From assembly GCF_003047285.1 (NCBI RefSeq), contig NZ_PZYX01000011.1, forward strand, positions 62,001 to 126,000: 64,000 bases of DNA. Reading direction: 5' to 3'. This stretch comes from Nocardioides allogilvus. GTDB taxonomy: Bacteria > Actinomycetota > Actinomycetes > Propionibacteriales > Nocardioidaceae. The position numbers and the translations under genes were made by a program. The notes beneath the pieces were generated by a model that saw only the letters and a list, made by a program, of their open reading frames with translations, did no database searches and had not been told where the DNA came from. The stretch's first letter is position 1. The number at the start of each line of letters is the position of its first letter. Of the stretch, positions 39,220-48,990 are shown in pieces.

Positions 39220-40316
39220 GAGTCGAGCCCGCACAGTGCGGGCCGCTCGCCACGCGGATTGGGACAGCAGCCGACTGCGCAGACCTCGGGCCACGCCGAC
39301 AGGTCGCCGACCGCCGCACGCTCGACGGGCTCGCCGCGCTCGGCCGCGGCCCGCTCGACGAGCAGGTCGCGCACCATCGCGACGAACCGCGGGTCGACGC
39401 CGGGCGTGGCGGCACGCACGGCCTCCAGCCCGAGCTTCTCGGCGGTGGCCAGTGCCTCGGTGTCGAGGTCGTAGATGACCTCCATGTGGTCCGACACGAA
39501 GCCCACCGGCACCAGCACCACGGCCCGCGCGCCACGCTCGGAGATGGTCGCGAGGTGGTCGTTGACGTCGGGTTCGAGCCAGGGCGTGCGGGGCGAGCCG
39601 GAGCGCGAGCAGTAGACGAGGGTGTGGTCGTGGTGGCGCCCCGTCTCCTGGCGCACCCTCGAGGTGACCTCGGCGGCGACGCTGAGGTGCTGGCGGACGT
39701 AGGCGTCCCCGTCGGGTCCGCTCGTCTCGGCCATGTCGGTGGGGATGGAGTGGGTGACGAAGACGAGCTCGGCGCGCTCCCGGACGCTGTCGGGCAGCTC
39801 GGCGAGGCCGGCCAGGGTCGCGTCGACCACGGGCTCGACGAAGCCCGGGTGGTTGAAGTACTGGCGCAGCCGGTCCAGGCGCGGCCCTCCCTCGACCGTG
39901 GCCGCCGCGTCGGCGAGGTTCTCGCGGTACTGCCGGCACGAGGAGTAGGACGAGTAGGCGGAGGTGGTCAGGACCGCGGCCCGGGTGATCCCGTCGTCGC
40001 GCATCGTGGCCAGCGTGTCGGCGAGGTAGGGGTCCCAGTTGCGGTTGCCCCAGTAGACCGGCAGGTCGATGCCGCTGCCGGCCAGGTCCTCGCGGACGGC
40101 CGCGAGCAGCGTGCGGTTCTGGTCGTTGATCGGGCTACGACCGCCGAAGAGGAAGTAGTGCTCGCCGACCTCCTCGAGCCGCTCCCGCGGGATCCCCCGG
40201 CCCCGGGTGACGTTCTCCAGGAACGGCACGACGTCGTCCGGCTTCTCCGGCCCGCCGAACGACAGGAGCAGGAGCGCGTCGTAGGGCGAGACATCTGGAC
40301 CGGTGGCGGAAAACAT
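39216..40316 (-). CDS. hemH: Ferrochelatase (coproporphyrin type)
   Basis: A 366-aa ferrochelatase. In actinobacteria this enzyme (also called CpfC) puts iron into coproporphyrin III in the coproporphyrin-dependent haem pathway. [14 protein letters not shown] starts the fold, [10 protein letters not shown] is near residue 120, and the metal-site histidine is in [10 protein letters not shown]. The C-terminus [18 protein letters not shown] has four cysteines that suit a [2Fe-2S] cluster, as in the mycobacterial enzyme. It is leaderless by sequence: TAGGCT lies six bases before the ATG. suhB follows with a GTGA overlap. Confidence 0.95.
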   Translation of the reverse strand: MFSATGPDVSPYDALLLLSFGGPEKPDDVVPFLENVTRGRGIPRERLEEVGEHYFLFGGRSPINDQNRTLLAAVREDLAGSGIDLPVYWGNRNWDPYLADTLATMRDDGITRAAVLTTSAYSSYSSCRQYRENLADAAATVEGGPRLDRLRQYFNHPGFVEPVVDATLAGLAELPDSVRERAELVFVTHSIPTDMAETSGPDGDAYVRQHLSVAAEVTSRVRQETGRHHDHTLVYCSRSGSPRTPWLEPDVNDHLATISERGARAVVLVPVGFVSDHMEVIYDLDTEALATAEKLGLEAVRAATPGVDPRFVAMVRDLLVERAAAERGEPVERAAVGDLSAWPEVCAVGCCPNPRGERPALCGLDS

Positions 40317-40359
40317 GGCCTCAGCCTAGTGATGCCACCCTCGTCACTACTCTCGTCCC
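40317..40359. promoter_or_regulatory. Back-to-back leaderless promoters
   Basis: In only 43 bp, TAGGCT (minus strand) lies six bases before the hemH ATG, and TACTCT (40348-40353) lies six bases before the ATG at 40360. Both -35 regions must overlap the opposite promoter or the opposite gene. Confidence 0.7.
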
Positions 40360-41661
40360 ATGGCTCCCTGGACGAACTGGGCAGGCACCGAGGCTGCTGA
40401 TCCGCGCCACGTCGTGACCCCCACCACGACCGAGCAGGTCGTGCAGGAGGTCGAGCGTGCGATCGCGCAGCGGACCACGGTGAAGATGGCCGGCACCGGG
40501 CACAGCTTCACCGGCATCTCCGCACCCGTCGACACCATGCTGCGACCCGACCGCCTCGCCGGCATCGTCTCGGTCGACCGCGACGCCATGACCGTGACCG
40601 CGCTGGCCGGCACTCCCCTCCACGTGCTCAACGCCCAGCTCGGGCGGCTGGGGCTGTCCCTGCACAACATGGGTGACATCGAGGAGCAGACACTGGCCGG
40701 GGCCACCTCCACCGGCACCCACGGCACCGGCGGCACCGTCGCCTCGCTCTCGGCGCAGATCGCGGCGTTCTCCATGGTCACCGGGCGCGGCGAGGAGGTC
40801 CACGCCTCGCCGTCGTCCCACCCCACCCTGTTCGAGGCCGGCCGGATCGGGCTCGGGGCCCTGGGCGTCCTGACGGAGATCACGCTCCACGTCGAGCCGC
40901 TGTTCGCCCTCCAGGCGCACGAACGGCCGATGTCGTGGGACACCGCGCTGTCGACGTACGACGAGATGACCCGCGAGCACCACCACGTCGACGTCTACTG
41001 GTTCCCGCACACCGACCGGGTGATGACCAAGGTCAACGACCGCCTGGCCGAGCTGGACGACCTCCGCCCGCTGAGCCGCTGGCGGCACTGGCTCGACGAC
41101 GAGCTCCTGTCCAACACGGTGTTCGGGATGATCACGTCCCTCGGCACCCGCGCCCCCGCCACGATCCCCCGGCTCAACCAGGTGTCGGGCCGTGCCCTGT
41201 CCGAGCGCTCCTACAGCGACATCGCCCACCGGGTCTTCACGTCACCGCGACGCGTCCGGTTCAAGGAGATGGAGTACGCCCTGCCGCGCGAGGCCGGCCT
41301 CGAGGCGCTGCGGGAGGTGCGCCGGGTCATCGACGCGTCCTCGTGTCGGATCGGCTTCCCGGTCGAGATCCGCTCGACGCCGGCCGACGACATCGCCCTG
41401 TCGACCTCGTCGGGCCGCGCGTCGATGTACCTCGCCTTCCACGTGCCCGTGCGGGCCGACCACACCGGCTACTTCGCCGGCGTCGAGGACGTGCTGCGGG
41501 CCTTCGACGGCCGCCCTCACTGGGGCAAGATGCACACCCTCGCGGCCGACGACCTGGCCAAGCTCTATCCGCGGTACGACGAGTTCCTCGCGCTGCGCGA
41601 CGAGCTGGACCCGGACCGGGTGTTCACCAACCCCTACCTCCGACGGGTCCTGGGCGACTGA
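40360..41661 (+). CDS. FAD-linked oxidase, D-arabinono-1,4-lactone oxidase family
   Basis: A 433-aa vanillyl-alcohol-oxidase-fold flavoprotein. The FAD-binding domain covers about residues 15-190 with MAGTGHSFTGIS (flavin pyrophosphate loop) and TSTGTHGTGG. The C-terminal ALO domain ends HWGKMH...LYPRYDEFLALRDELDPDRVFTNPYL, the family signature. It would oxidise a sugar lactone or sugar alcohol with oxygen as acceptor; the substrate is not fixed by sequence. Leaderless start at 40360. Confidence 0.88.
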   Translation: MAPWTNWAGTEAADPRHVVTPTTTEQVVQEVERAIAQRTTVKMAGTGHSFTGISAPVDTMLRPDRLAGIVSVDRDAMTVTALAGTPLHVLNAQLGRLGLSLHNMGDIEEQTLAGATSTGTHGTGGTVASLSAQIAAFSMVTGRGEEVHASPSSHPTLFEAGRIGLGALGVLTEITLHVEPLFALQAHERPMSWDTALSTYDEMTREHHHVDVYWFPHTDRVMTKVNDRLAELDDLRPLSRWRHWLDDELLSNTVFGMITSLGTRAPATIPRLNQVSGRALSERSYSDIAHRVFTSPRRVRFKEMEYALPREAGLEALREVRRVIDASSCRIGFPVEIRSTPADDIALSTSSGRASMYLAFHVPVRADHTGYFAGVEDVLRAFDGRPHWGKMHTLAADDLAKLYPRYDEFLALRDELDPDRVFTNPYLRRVLGD

Positions 41662-41683
41662 TCGCGCGGCCGCGGGAGCCGGC

Positions 41684-42322
41684 TCAGACGTTGGACGGCC
41701 CGCGCGGCAACGGGGCGCGGATGTCGAGGACGATCGAGAGCAGGCGCAGCACGAGGCAGACCCCGAAGCCGGCCGAGGCCACGAGCCCGAACGGCTGGCC
41801 GGCGAGGTCCAGGGCCACCGCAATGCCCGCTCCGGCCAGGGCCGGCGTGGCGTAGAGGTTGCTGTTGAAGATCTCGGGCGGTCGACCGGCCAGCAGGTCG
41901 CGGACCATGCCGCCGCCGATCCCCGTCACCATGCCCATCAGTGCCGCGGGCACCGGACCGAGGCCGTACTCCACGGCCTTCAGGGCCCCCGTCACGCAGA
42001 AGAGCGACAGCCCGAACGCGTCGAAGACGTCGACCACGCGCTCCAGCCGGCCCACGGTCGGGTGGAACGCGAAGGTGACCAGGCCGGCGGCGACCGGCAC
42101 GATCAGGTAGCGCCAGTCGGCGAGCGCGGCCGGGGGCGTCGCGTCGATCAGCACGTCGCGCAGGAACCCGCCGCCGAGGCCTGTCGTGCCGGCGAGCACC
42201 AGCACCCCGAACACGTCGAAGCCCTTGCGCACCGCCACCAGGGCTCCGGAGGTGGCGAATACGAAGATGCCGAGCAGGTCGAGCACCACCAGGGCGGCGG
42301 CCGAGTCCGGGAGGGCGATCAC
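41684..42322 (-). CDS. TRIC family cation channel (UPF0126)
   Basis: A 212-aa membrane protein with seven helices made of two repeated halves. Each half has the glycine-rich loop: GTTGLGGGFLRDVL near residue 45 and VTGIGGGMVRDLLAG near 133. Bacterial TRIC proteins form trimeric potassium-permeable channels. The GTG start lies six bases after TAGCGT (leaderless). It is a single gene converging on the FAD oxidase. Confidence 0.9.
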   Translation of the reverse strand: MIALPDSAAALVVLDLLGIFVFATSGALVAVRKGFDVFGVLVLAGTTGLGGGFLRDVLIDATPPAALADWRYLIVPVAAGLVTFAFHPTVGRLERVVDVFDAFGLSLFCVTGALKAVEYGLGPVPAALMGMVTGIGGGMVRDLLAGRPPEIFNSNLYATPALAGAGIAVALDLAGQPFGLVASAGFGVCLVLRLLSIVLDIRAPLPRGPSNV

Positions 42323-42441
42323 CGGAGCACGCTATCCGTAGGCACGCCGCTCCGGTAGCCGGGCTCCACGCCCGCGCTGGCGTAGGCTCGTGGGGACCGG
42401 ACACAGGCGTGTCGACCACCACCTGCAGGAGTGCAGCATCC

Positions 42442-43431
42442 ATGGCCCACCTCACGCTCGCGGGACTGAGCGACGACGGGAAGCGCCTGCTGCTGGTGGA
42501 TGACAACGGAGCCGAGTTCACCCTCGACATCGACGCCCCCCTCCGTGCCACCCTCCGTGGCGAACACGCCCGCATCGGCCAGTTGGAGATTCAGATGGAC
42601 AGCGCCCTTCGCCCCCGCGACATCCAGACCCGCATCCGTGGCGGCGAGACGGCCGAGTCGGTGGCGCAGGCGGCCCAGACCACGATCGAGAGGATCATGG
42701 TCTTCGCCGCGCCCGTGCTCGCCGAGCGCGCCCACGTCGCGCAGCGCGCCCAGGCCTCCTCGCTGCGGCGCAAGGCCGGCGACACCGGTGCCCGCACGCT
42801 CGGTGAGGCCGTCAGCGCCCACCTCCACACCTTCAACATCGATCCCGCTGTCGTCGAGTGGGACGCCTGGCGCCGTGAGGACGGCCGCTGGACCCTCACC
42901 GGCGCGTTCCGCACAGCGCAGCGCAAGGGCACGGCCACCTTCGCCTTCGACATGCGCGGCAACTTCGTGACCTCCGAGGACGAGGACGCCCGCTGGCTCG
43001 TCGGTGAGGCCGTCGGCCGCCCTGCCGCGGCCGCCGCCCCCCGTGCCCGTGACGAGCAGCCGCCGACGCGGGTGCGCCGGCTCAACGCCGTACCCGCCGA
43101 GGAGCTGCCGCTCGGCGAGGACGCGATCGAGCTCGTCGCCGACGAACCGGACGACGCCAGCCCGGCCGAGACCACGATCGACCTCACCGAGGCCGGCCTG
43201 GGCACAGAGCAGCCCGTCGAGGCCTACCTCGCCGAGGACGCCGAGGAGGGCGCGGACTCCTCCGACGACGATTCCGAGCAGGACACTCCGCCGAGCGAGC
43301 CCGCCGCCGAGGACGACCGCAGCCCCGCTGCCGACGAGCCGCCGTCGCGCCGCCCCGCCCGCAAGGCCCGTGGCCGCGCGTCGGTGCCGAGCTGGGACGA
43401 GATCATGTTCGGCGGGCCCGGCGAGAAGTAG
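42442..43431 (+). CDS. sepH: Cell division protein SepH
   Basis: A 329-aa protein of the SepH (DUF3071) family, which helps FtsZ assemble in Streptomyces and mycobacteria. The N-terminal domain starts MAHLTLAGLSDDGKRLLLVDDNG and includes a helix-turn-helix-like segment (LRPRDIQTRIRGGETAESVAQ, about residues 55-75). A long acidic, Pro/Ala-rich linker leads to the conserved tail VPSWDEIMFG. It starts at the ATG at 42442 with AGGAG ten bases upstream. Confidence 0.93.
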   Translation: MAHLTLAGLSDDGKRLLLVDDNGAEFTLDIDAPLRATLRGEHARIGQLEIQMDSALRPRDIQTRIRGGETAESVAQAAQTTIERIMVFAAPVLAERAHVAQRAQASSLRRKAGDTGARTLGEAVSAHLHTFNIDPAVVEWDAWRREDGRWTLTGAFRTAQRKGTATFAFDMRGNFVTSEDEDARWLVGEAVGRPAAAAAPRARDEQPPTRVRRLNAVPAEELPLGEDAIELVADEPDDASPAETTIDLTEAGLGTEQPVEAYLAEDAEEGADSSDDDSEQDTPPSEPAAEDDRSPAADEPPSRRPARKARGRASVPSWDEIMFGGPGEK

Positions 43432-43476
43432 ATCTTCGTCCTCGTCAGCGAAGCAGTCCTTCACTAGTCTCCGGTC

Positions 43477-45477
43477 ATGTCCTACTTCGTCACCGGCGCC
43501 ACGGGCTTCATCGGCCGTCACCTCGTCGAGGAGCTCCTCGACCACCGCGAGGGCGACGTCTTCGTCCTCGTCCGACCCGGCTCGCGCGGTCGCATCGACG
43601 CCCTGATCCGACGCTGGGGCACCGACCGGGTGATCCCGGTGGAGGGCGACCTCGCCACGCCCGGGCTCGGTGTGGATCCGGCGTGGACCGCGGCCAACAC
43701 GGGGAAGATCGACCACTTCTTCCACCTCGCGGCGATCTACGACATGACGGCCGACGACGCCACCAACGACGCGATGAACGTGGACGGCACCCGCCACGCG
43801 CTGGCCCTCGCCGAGGAGATCGGCGCCGGTTGCTTCCACCAGGTCTCCAGCGTGGCCGCGGCCGGGGACCACCGCGGGACCTTCGACGAGACGATGTTCG
43901 CGGAGGGGCAGCACCTGCCGTCGCCCTACCACCGCACGAAGTACGAGTCCGAGGCGATCGTCCGTGACGAGTCCACCGTGCCGTGGCGGGTCTACCGCCC
44001 GGCGATCGTGGTCGGGCACTCCGAGACGGGCGCGATGGACAAGGTCGACGGTCCCTACTACTTCTTCCCCGTCCTCAAGCTGCTGCGCGACAACCTCCCG
44101 GCGTGGCTGCCGCTGGTCGGCGTCGACCTCGGTGACACCAACCTCGTGCCCGTCGACTACGTCGCCAAGGCCATGGACCACCTGGCGCACGCCCCTGGCC
44201 ACGACGGCGAGGCCTTCCACCTCGTCAACCCCGAGCCACAGCCGGTCGTGGAGACGATCGGACTCTTCTGCGCGGCCGCCGGTGCGCCGCGCTTCGCCAC
44301 CCCGATCGACCGACGGATCACGGCCTCCAAGCTGGTGCCGCGGCCCCTGCGGCCCTCGACGATGGTGGGAGCACTGGTCCGATCGGGGCCGATCCAGCTC
44401 CTGCTCGACCAGACGATCGGGCGTGCCGGCATCCCGGCCGAGGTCGTCGGCCACACCAGCTTCACGGCGGTCTTCGACTCTCGCCGTACGGAGGAAGCAC
44501 TCGCCGGCTCGGGCATCGCGGTGCCCGACCTGGAGTCCTACGCCCGCACGCTGTGGGGCTACTGGGAGGACAACCTCGACGAGACGACGGGGCGCAGCTC
44601 GACCAACCGCGCGGCTCTCGAGGGCAAGCACGTCGTCATCACCGGCGCCTCGTCCGGCATCGGCCTGGTGACCGCGCTCAAGGTCGCGCAGTGCGGCGGC
44701 ATCCCGGTGCTGGTCGCCCGCGGCAAGGACAAGCTCGAGGAGACCCGGGCGCTGATCGAGCAGCGCGGTGGGCAGGCCCACGTCTACCCGTGCGACCTGT
44801 CCGACCTAGAGGCGATCGACGCGCTGTGCACGCAGATGAGCGCGGAGCTGCCGTCGATCGACTTCGTCATCAACAACGCCGGCCGCTCGATCCGCCGCTC
44901 GCTGCGGCTCTCCTACGACCGCTTCCACGACTTCGAGCGCACGATGCAGCTCAACTACTTCGGCGCGATCCGGCTGATCATGGGGCTGATGCCCGCGATG
45001 CAGAGGCAGAAGTCTGGCCACATCGTCAACGTCAGCTCCATCGGAGTCCAGACCAATCCCCCGCGTTTTGCCGCGTACGTCGCCTCGAAGGCCGCCCTCG
45101 ACTCGTGGTCCAACGTCGTGGCCAGCGAGGTCGTCGGCAACGGCGTCACGTTCACCAACATCCACATGCCCCTCGTACGGACGCCGATGATCGCGCCGAC
45201 CAAGCTCTACGACAAGTTCCCCACGATATCGCCGGCCCAGGCCGCCGACATCCTCATCAGGGCCATGGTCGACCGGCCGCACGAGATCAACACCGCGCTG
45301 GGCAACGTCGGTGCGATCGCGCACACGGTGGCGCCGAAGGCGGCGTTCAGGTTGCTGAACATGGCCTATCACGTGTTCCCCGACTCGGCGGCCGCCAAGG
45401 GAGAGACGCCCGACGGTGGCACCCGCGAGTCCGAGCAGATCATGTTGGCGAAGGTCTTCAAGGGCATCCACTGGTGA
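43477..45477 (+). CDS. Two-domain SDR fatty acyl-CoA reductase (AcrA1/FcrA-like)
   Basis: A 666-aa fusion of two Rossmann domains. The N-terminal extended SDR (about 1-370) has the cofactor loop GATGFIGRHLVEELL, HLAAIYDMTADD and the catalytic YHRTKYESE. The C-terminal classical SDR (about 385-650) has VITGASSGIGLVTALK, NNAGRSIRRSL and SSIGVQTNPPRFAAYVASKA. M. tuberculosis Rv3391 (acrA1) has this layout and is a putative fatty acyl-CoA reductase to aldehyde or alcohol; wax-ester or related lipid synthesis is the likely use. Leaderless: TAGTCT lies six bases before the ATG. It overlaps the MOSC gene. Confidence 0.87.
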   Translation: MSYFVTGATGFIGRHLVEELLDHREGDVFVLVRPGSRGRIDALIRRWGTDRVIPVEGDLATPGLGVDPAWTAANTGKIDHFFHLAAIYDMTADDATNDAMNVDGTRHALALAEEIGAGCFHQVSSVAAAGDHRGTFDETMFAEGQHLPSPYHRTKYESEAIVRDESTVPWRVYRPAIVVGHSETGAMDKVDGPYYFFPVLKLLRDNLPAWLPLVGVDLGDTNLVPVDYVAKAMDHLAHAPGHDGEAFHLVNPEPQPVVETIGLFCAAAGAPRFATPIDRRITASKLVPRPLRPSTMVGALVRSGPIQLLLDQTIGRAGIPAEVVGHTSFTAVFDSRRTEEALAGSGIAVPDLESYARTLWGYWEDNLDETTGRSSTNRAALEGKHVVITGASSGIGLVTALKVAQCGGIPVLVARGKDKLEETRALIEQRGGQAHVYPCDLSDLEAIDALCTQMSAELPSIDFVINNAGRSIRRSLRLSYDRFHDFERTMQLNYFGAIRLIMGLMPAMQRQKSGHIVNVSSIGVQTNPPRFAAYVASKAALDSWSNVVASEVVGNGVTFTNIHMPLVRTPMIAPTKLYDKFPTISPAQAADILIRAMVDRPHEINTALGNVGAIAHTVAPKAAFRLLNMAYHVFPDSAAAKGETPDGGTRESEQIMLAKVFKGIHW

Positions 45478-46310
45478 GACTCACTGCGCTCAACATCCAC
45501 CCCGTCAAGAGCATGGCGATCCGGCCCGTGGCCTCGGCGGACGTGCTCTTCGGCGGGCTCGCGACCGACCGGTCGTGGGGAGTCGTCGATGCCGACGGCG
45601 TGGTGCTCACCGCCCGGGAGGAGCACGGACTGTTCGCGGTCACGGCCGATACCCCGGCGACCGATGCCTCGCTGAGCACCGCCCTCCGGCTGCGTGCGGC
45701 CGACCTGCCCGACCTCCTGCTCGACGAACCGACCGGGGATCGCGTGCGCACCAAGGTCTTCTCCCGGGAGCTCGAGGGCATCCCCGCCGGCGCCGAGGCA
45801 GACGCGTGGCTGCGCAAGGCCGTCGGCCGCGACGACCTCCGGCTGGTCTGGTGCGACGATCCGACCCGACGCACGCTCAACCCCGCCCACTCACGACCCG
45901 AGGACTTCACGGCGTACGCCGACGGCTATCCCGTCACGATCGCGACCGAGGCCTCGCTGCGCCAGCTCAACGACTGGATCACCGAAGGCGCCCTCGAGCG
46001 CGGCGAGGTCCCGCCCGCTCCCCTGCCGATGGAGCGGTTCCGGCCCAACCTCGTCGCCGACGGGGAGATCCCGTTCGCCGAGGACGGCTGGACCACGGTC
46101 GTCATCGGCGACGTGCGGTTCCGCGTCGCCAAGCAGACCGACCGGTGCGTGATGACGACGATCGACCCCGCGACGCTGGAGACCGGCAAGGAGCCGATCC
46201 GCACGCTGGCCCGGCACCGGCTCTTCGACCACAAGACGATGTTCGCGATCCACCTGGTCCCCGAGTCGACCGGCCGGATCAGCGTGGGCGACGCGGTCGA
46301 GGTCTCCTGA
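45474..46310 (+). CDS. MOSC domain protein (molybdenum-cofactor-type)
   Basis: A 278-aa protein with an N-terminal MOSC beta-barrel (LNIHPVKSMAIRPV near the start) and a C-terminal MOSC domain. The latter contains PMERFRPNLV near residue 185 and the conserved cysteine in TDRCVMTTIDPATLETGKEP. Such proteins (YcbX, mARC-like) reduce N-hydroxylated compounds or handle sulfur on molybdenum cofactor. The GTG start overlaps the reductase stop (GTGA), so the two are translated together. Their metabolic link is not evident. Confidence 0.86.
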   Translation: MRLTALNIHPVKSMAIRPVASADVLFGGLATDRSWGVVDADGVVLTAREEHGLFAVTADTPATDASLSTALRLRAADLPDLLLDEPTGDRVRTKVFSRELEGIPAGAEADAWLRKAVGRDDLRLVWCDDPTRRTLNPAHSRPEDFTAYADGYPVTIATEASLRQLNDWITEGALERGEVPPAPLPMERFRPNLVADGEIPFAEDGWTTVVIGDVRFRVAKQTDRCVMTTIDPATLETGKEPIRTLARHRLFDHKTMFAIHLVPESTGRISVGDAVEVS

Positions 46311-46313
46311 CCC

Positions 46314-47135
46314 CTAGCTGCGCTCGACGGGGCGGCTCTCGTCCGATGCCCAGCCCGACCAGCTGCCCGGATAGAGCGCCGCGTCCACCCCGGCGACGGC
46401 GAGCGCGAGCAGGTCGTGGGTCGCGGTGACGCCCGAGCCGCAGTAGGCGGCGACGTCGGCGCCGGGTACGGCACCGACCGCGGCATAGATCTCGCGCAGC
46501 TCGGCCGGCGAGCGGAACGTCCCGTCCTCGGTCACGTTGCGCGACGTGTCGACGTTGGCCGCGCCGGGGATGTGGCCGGCGACCGGGTCGATCGGCTCGA
46601 TCTCCCCGCGGTAGCGCTCCGGTGCGCGGGCATCGATGAGGACGTCGACGTCGCACACGTCCGACGCGTCCACGACCCGCATCGACCCGGGCGTGCCCTC
46701 GAAGTCACCCGGCTCCGGTGCGACCGACTCCGTGCTGACCGCGCCACCCGCCGCGACCCAGGCGGGCCAGCCGCCGTCGAGCACCCGCACGTCGGGGTGC
46801 CCGTGGTCGCGCAACAGCCACCACGCGCGCCCGGCCGCGCGGCCCTGCCAGTCGTCGTGGACGACCACCGGCCGGTCGCCGCTCACCCCGGCACGCCGCA
46901 TGGCCGCGACGAACACCTCCGGGTCCGGCAGGGGGTGTCTCCCCCGCTCGTCCACCGGGTCTGCGGGTGCGCTCGCGAGCTCGGTGTCGAGGTCGACGTA
47001 CGCCGCTGTGGGGATGTGCCCCGACGCGTGTTCCTCGAAGCCGGTCGGCCCGCCCATCCGGTAGCGCACGTCGAGGACGGTGACCCCCGCGAGGATCGAG
47101 GACAGCTCGGCGGCCGAGATCAGGGGAGAGCTCAC
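46314..47135 (-). CDS. sseA: Sulfurtransferase (thiosulfate / 3-mercaptopyruvate)
   Basis: A 273-aa protein of two rhodanese domains. The N-terminal domain has VLDVRYRMGG and HIPTAAYVDLDTEL but lacks the catalytic cysteine. The C-terminal one has DARAPERYRGEIEPIDPVAGHIPGA-type sequence and the active loop CGSGVTA near residue 232, which is typical of 3-mercaptopyruvate enzymes. It moves sulfane sulfur to acceptors such as cyanide or thiols. Leaderless GTG start, seven bases after TACGGT. Confidence 0.9.
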   Translation of the reverse strand: MSSPLISAAELSSILAGVTVLDVRYRMGGPTGFEEHASGHIPTAAYVDLDTELASAPADPVDERGRHPLPDPEVFVAAMRRAGVSGDRPVVVHDDWQGRAAGRAWWLLRDHGHPDVRVLDGGWPAWVAAGGAVSTESVAPEPGDFEGTPGSMRVVDASDVCDVDVLIDARAPERYRGEIEPIDPVAGHIPGAANVDTSRNVTEDGTFRSPAELREIYAAVGAVPGADVAAYCGSGVTATHDLLALAVAGVDAALYPGSWSGWASDESRPVERS

Positions 47136-47188
47136 GCAGCCAACCGTAGTGCCGCCGCGCTCGACCGGATGTGACAGGATCTCGCGTC

Positions 47189-47842
47189 GTGGCTGAACTG
47201 CATTTCTTCACCGGGACGATGGACAGTGGCAAGTCGACCCTGGCGCTGCAGACCAACCACAACCACGCTGCGCGCGGCCGGGTCGGGAGGATCTTCACCA
47301 GCCACGACCGCGCCGGGCAGGCCGTGCTGTCCAGTCGCCTCGGACTGACCCACGACGCGCTCGAGGTCGCCCCCGACTTCGACTTCTGGCGCTATGTCGT
47401 GACGTCGCTGACCGCCGGCGGGCGCATCGACTACCTCGTCTGCGACGAGGCCCAGTTCTACACCCCCGACCAGATCGACCAGCTGGCGAAGGTCGTCGAC
47501 GAGCTCCAGATCGACGTCTTCGCGTTCGGGATCCTCACCGACTTCCGCACCCAGCTGTTCCCCGGCAGCCGCCGGCTCGTCGAGATCGCCGACCGGATGA
47601 ACGTGCTGCAGGTCGAGGCGCTGTGCTGGTGCGGCAAGCGCGCCACCCACAACGCCCGCACGGTGGACGGCAACATGGTCACCGAGGGTGACGTCGTGGT
47701 CGTCGGTGACGTCGAGGCCGCCGACGAGCCCCCGGCAGACGTGGCCTACGAGGTGCTCTGCCGCCAGCACCACCGGCGGCGCCTGACGGCGGCCCGCGCC
47801 AAGGCCGTCTCGCTCGCCCCCGAACCGCTGCCCTTCGGCTGA
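47189..47842 (+). CDS. tdk: Thymidine kinase
   Basis: A 217-aa class II thymidine kinase (salvage of thymidine to dTMP). The P-loop GTMDSGKST lies at residues 9-17, DEAQFY near 92 and zinc-binding cysteines in LCWCGKR and VLCRQH. The GTG at 47189 gives the usual N-terminus (VAELHFFTGTM). CAGGAT lies eight bases upstream. It is divergent from the sulfurtransferase gene. Together with dut it covers two routes to dTMP in this window. Confidence 0.95.
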   Translation: MAELHFFTGTMDSGKSTLALQTNHNHAARGRVGRIFTSHDRAGQAVLSSRLGLTHDALEVAPDFDFWRYVVTSLTAGGRIDYLVCDEAQFYTPDQIDQLAKVVDELQIDVFAFGILTDFRTQLFPGSRRLVEIADRMNVLQVEALCWCGKRATHNARTVDGNMVTEGDVVVVGDVEAADEPPADVAYEVLCRQHHRRRLTAARAKAVSLAPEPLPFG

Positions 47843-47858
47843 CGCCGGCTCGGCAGGG

Positions 47859-48986
47859 TCAGCTGACGAGGATCGGGATCAGCATCTCGGCCGGGGTCAG
47901 TGAGCCGTGCATGCCGATCAGCTTCTTCTCGTAGGGGAAGTCGGTGGTCGAGACGATCGCCGCGTCGCCGCGGCAGGCGACCATGACGTCGCCGACGCGC
48001 GGGAGCACACCGGGCGAGACGTCCCCGAACCAGCCGCGCGCGATGGCGTCGTCGCGCGTCAGGACCAGCGCCCGCTCCCCCAGCACCTCGCGCCAGGTCG
48101 CCACGACCGAGTCCACGGAGCCGCGCGAGCAGTAGAGGTGGCGGAACCGGGCCTCGCCACCGAGCAGGTCCACGCCGTCGCGCAGCTCCAGCACCTCGTC
48201 CACGTCGACGCGCGACGCCTCGTCGGAGTCGACCATCCCGTGGTCGGCCACGACGACGAGTCGCACCGAGTGCGGCAGCGCCTCGCGCATCTGCTCGGCC
48301 TCGGCGTCGACCATCGCGAGCTGCTGGAGCCACTGCGTCGACGCGACGCCGAACTTGTGGCCGGTCCAGTCGAGGTCGGAGTCGTAGACATAGGTCAGCG
48401 ACGGCGAGTACGCCGCCGCGGCGACCATCGCCGCGATCCGCTCGCCAACGCGGTCGGCGCCGACGTAGGTCGCGCCGCGGTGGGCGGCGACAGTCAGCCC
48501 GGAGCCGCCGAACTCGCGCTTGTTGACGACCGCGACGTGCACGCCGGCCGCGGTGAGGCGGGCGAAGGCCGTCGGGTGGGGCTGCCAGTCGAGCGGGTCG
48601 ACCTGGTTGTCCCACGAGAGGTGGTTGATCAGCCGGTTGGTTCCGGGGATGCGCGCGGTGAAGCCGATCAGCCCGTGGGCGCCGGGGACCAGGCCGGTGC
48701 CGAGCGACGTCAGGCTGGTCGCCGTCGTCGACGGCACGCCCGCGGTGCCCACGGCCCCACCCTGGACCAGCGAGGAGAGGAACGGCGCGGCGTGCGAGTA
48801 GCGCCGGAGCAGCTCCGAGCCCAGGCCGTCGATCAGGAAGACGACGTACGCCGCTGCGTCGGGCAGCAACAGCCCGGTCGGTGCGGCACCGGCGACCGAG
48901 GGGTCGATCCCCAGCGCGCGGGCGACCGCGGGCACGACGTCACCCAGCGAGCGCTCGCCGTAGGCCGGCAGCTGGAAGTAGCTCAC
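47859..48986 (-). CDS. Alkaline-phosphatase-fold phosphodiesterase / nucleotide pyrophosphatase
   Basis: A 375-aa protein of the type I phosphodiesterase/nucleotide pyrophosphatase family. LIDGLGSELL near residue 50 gives the first metal ligand, PSTTATSLTSLGTG near 85 the threonine nucleophile, VYDSDLDWTGHKFG near 200 and VVVADHGMVD near 245 further metal ligands, and GMHGSLTPAEM near the C-terminus the last histidine. No signal peptide is visible, so it is probably cytosolic. The substrate is unknown. GTG start; a short repetitive stretch separates it from DUF5998 upstream. Confidence 0.88.
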   Translation of the reverse strand: MSYFQLPAYGERSLGDVVPAVARALGIDPSVAGAAPTGLLLPDAAAYVVFLIDGLGSELLRRYSHAAPFLSSLVQGGAVGTAGVPSTTATSLTSLGTGLVPGAHGLIGFTARIPGTNRLINHLSWDNQVDPLDWQPHPTAFARLTAAGVHVAVVNKREFGGSGLTVAAHRGATYVGADRVGERIAAMVAAAAYSPSLTYVYDSDLDWTGHKFGVASTQWLQQLAMVDAEAEQMREALPHSVRLVVVADHGMVDSDEASRVDVDEVLELRDGVDLLGGEARFRHLYCSRGSVDSVVATWREVLGERALVLTRDDAIARGWFGDVSPGVLPRVGDVMVACRGDAAIVSTTDFPYEKKLIGMHGSLTPAEMLIPILVS

Positions 48987-48990
48987 GCGC

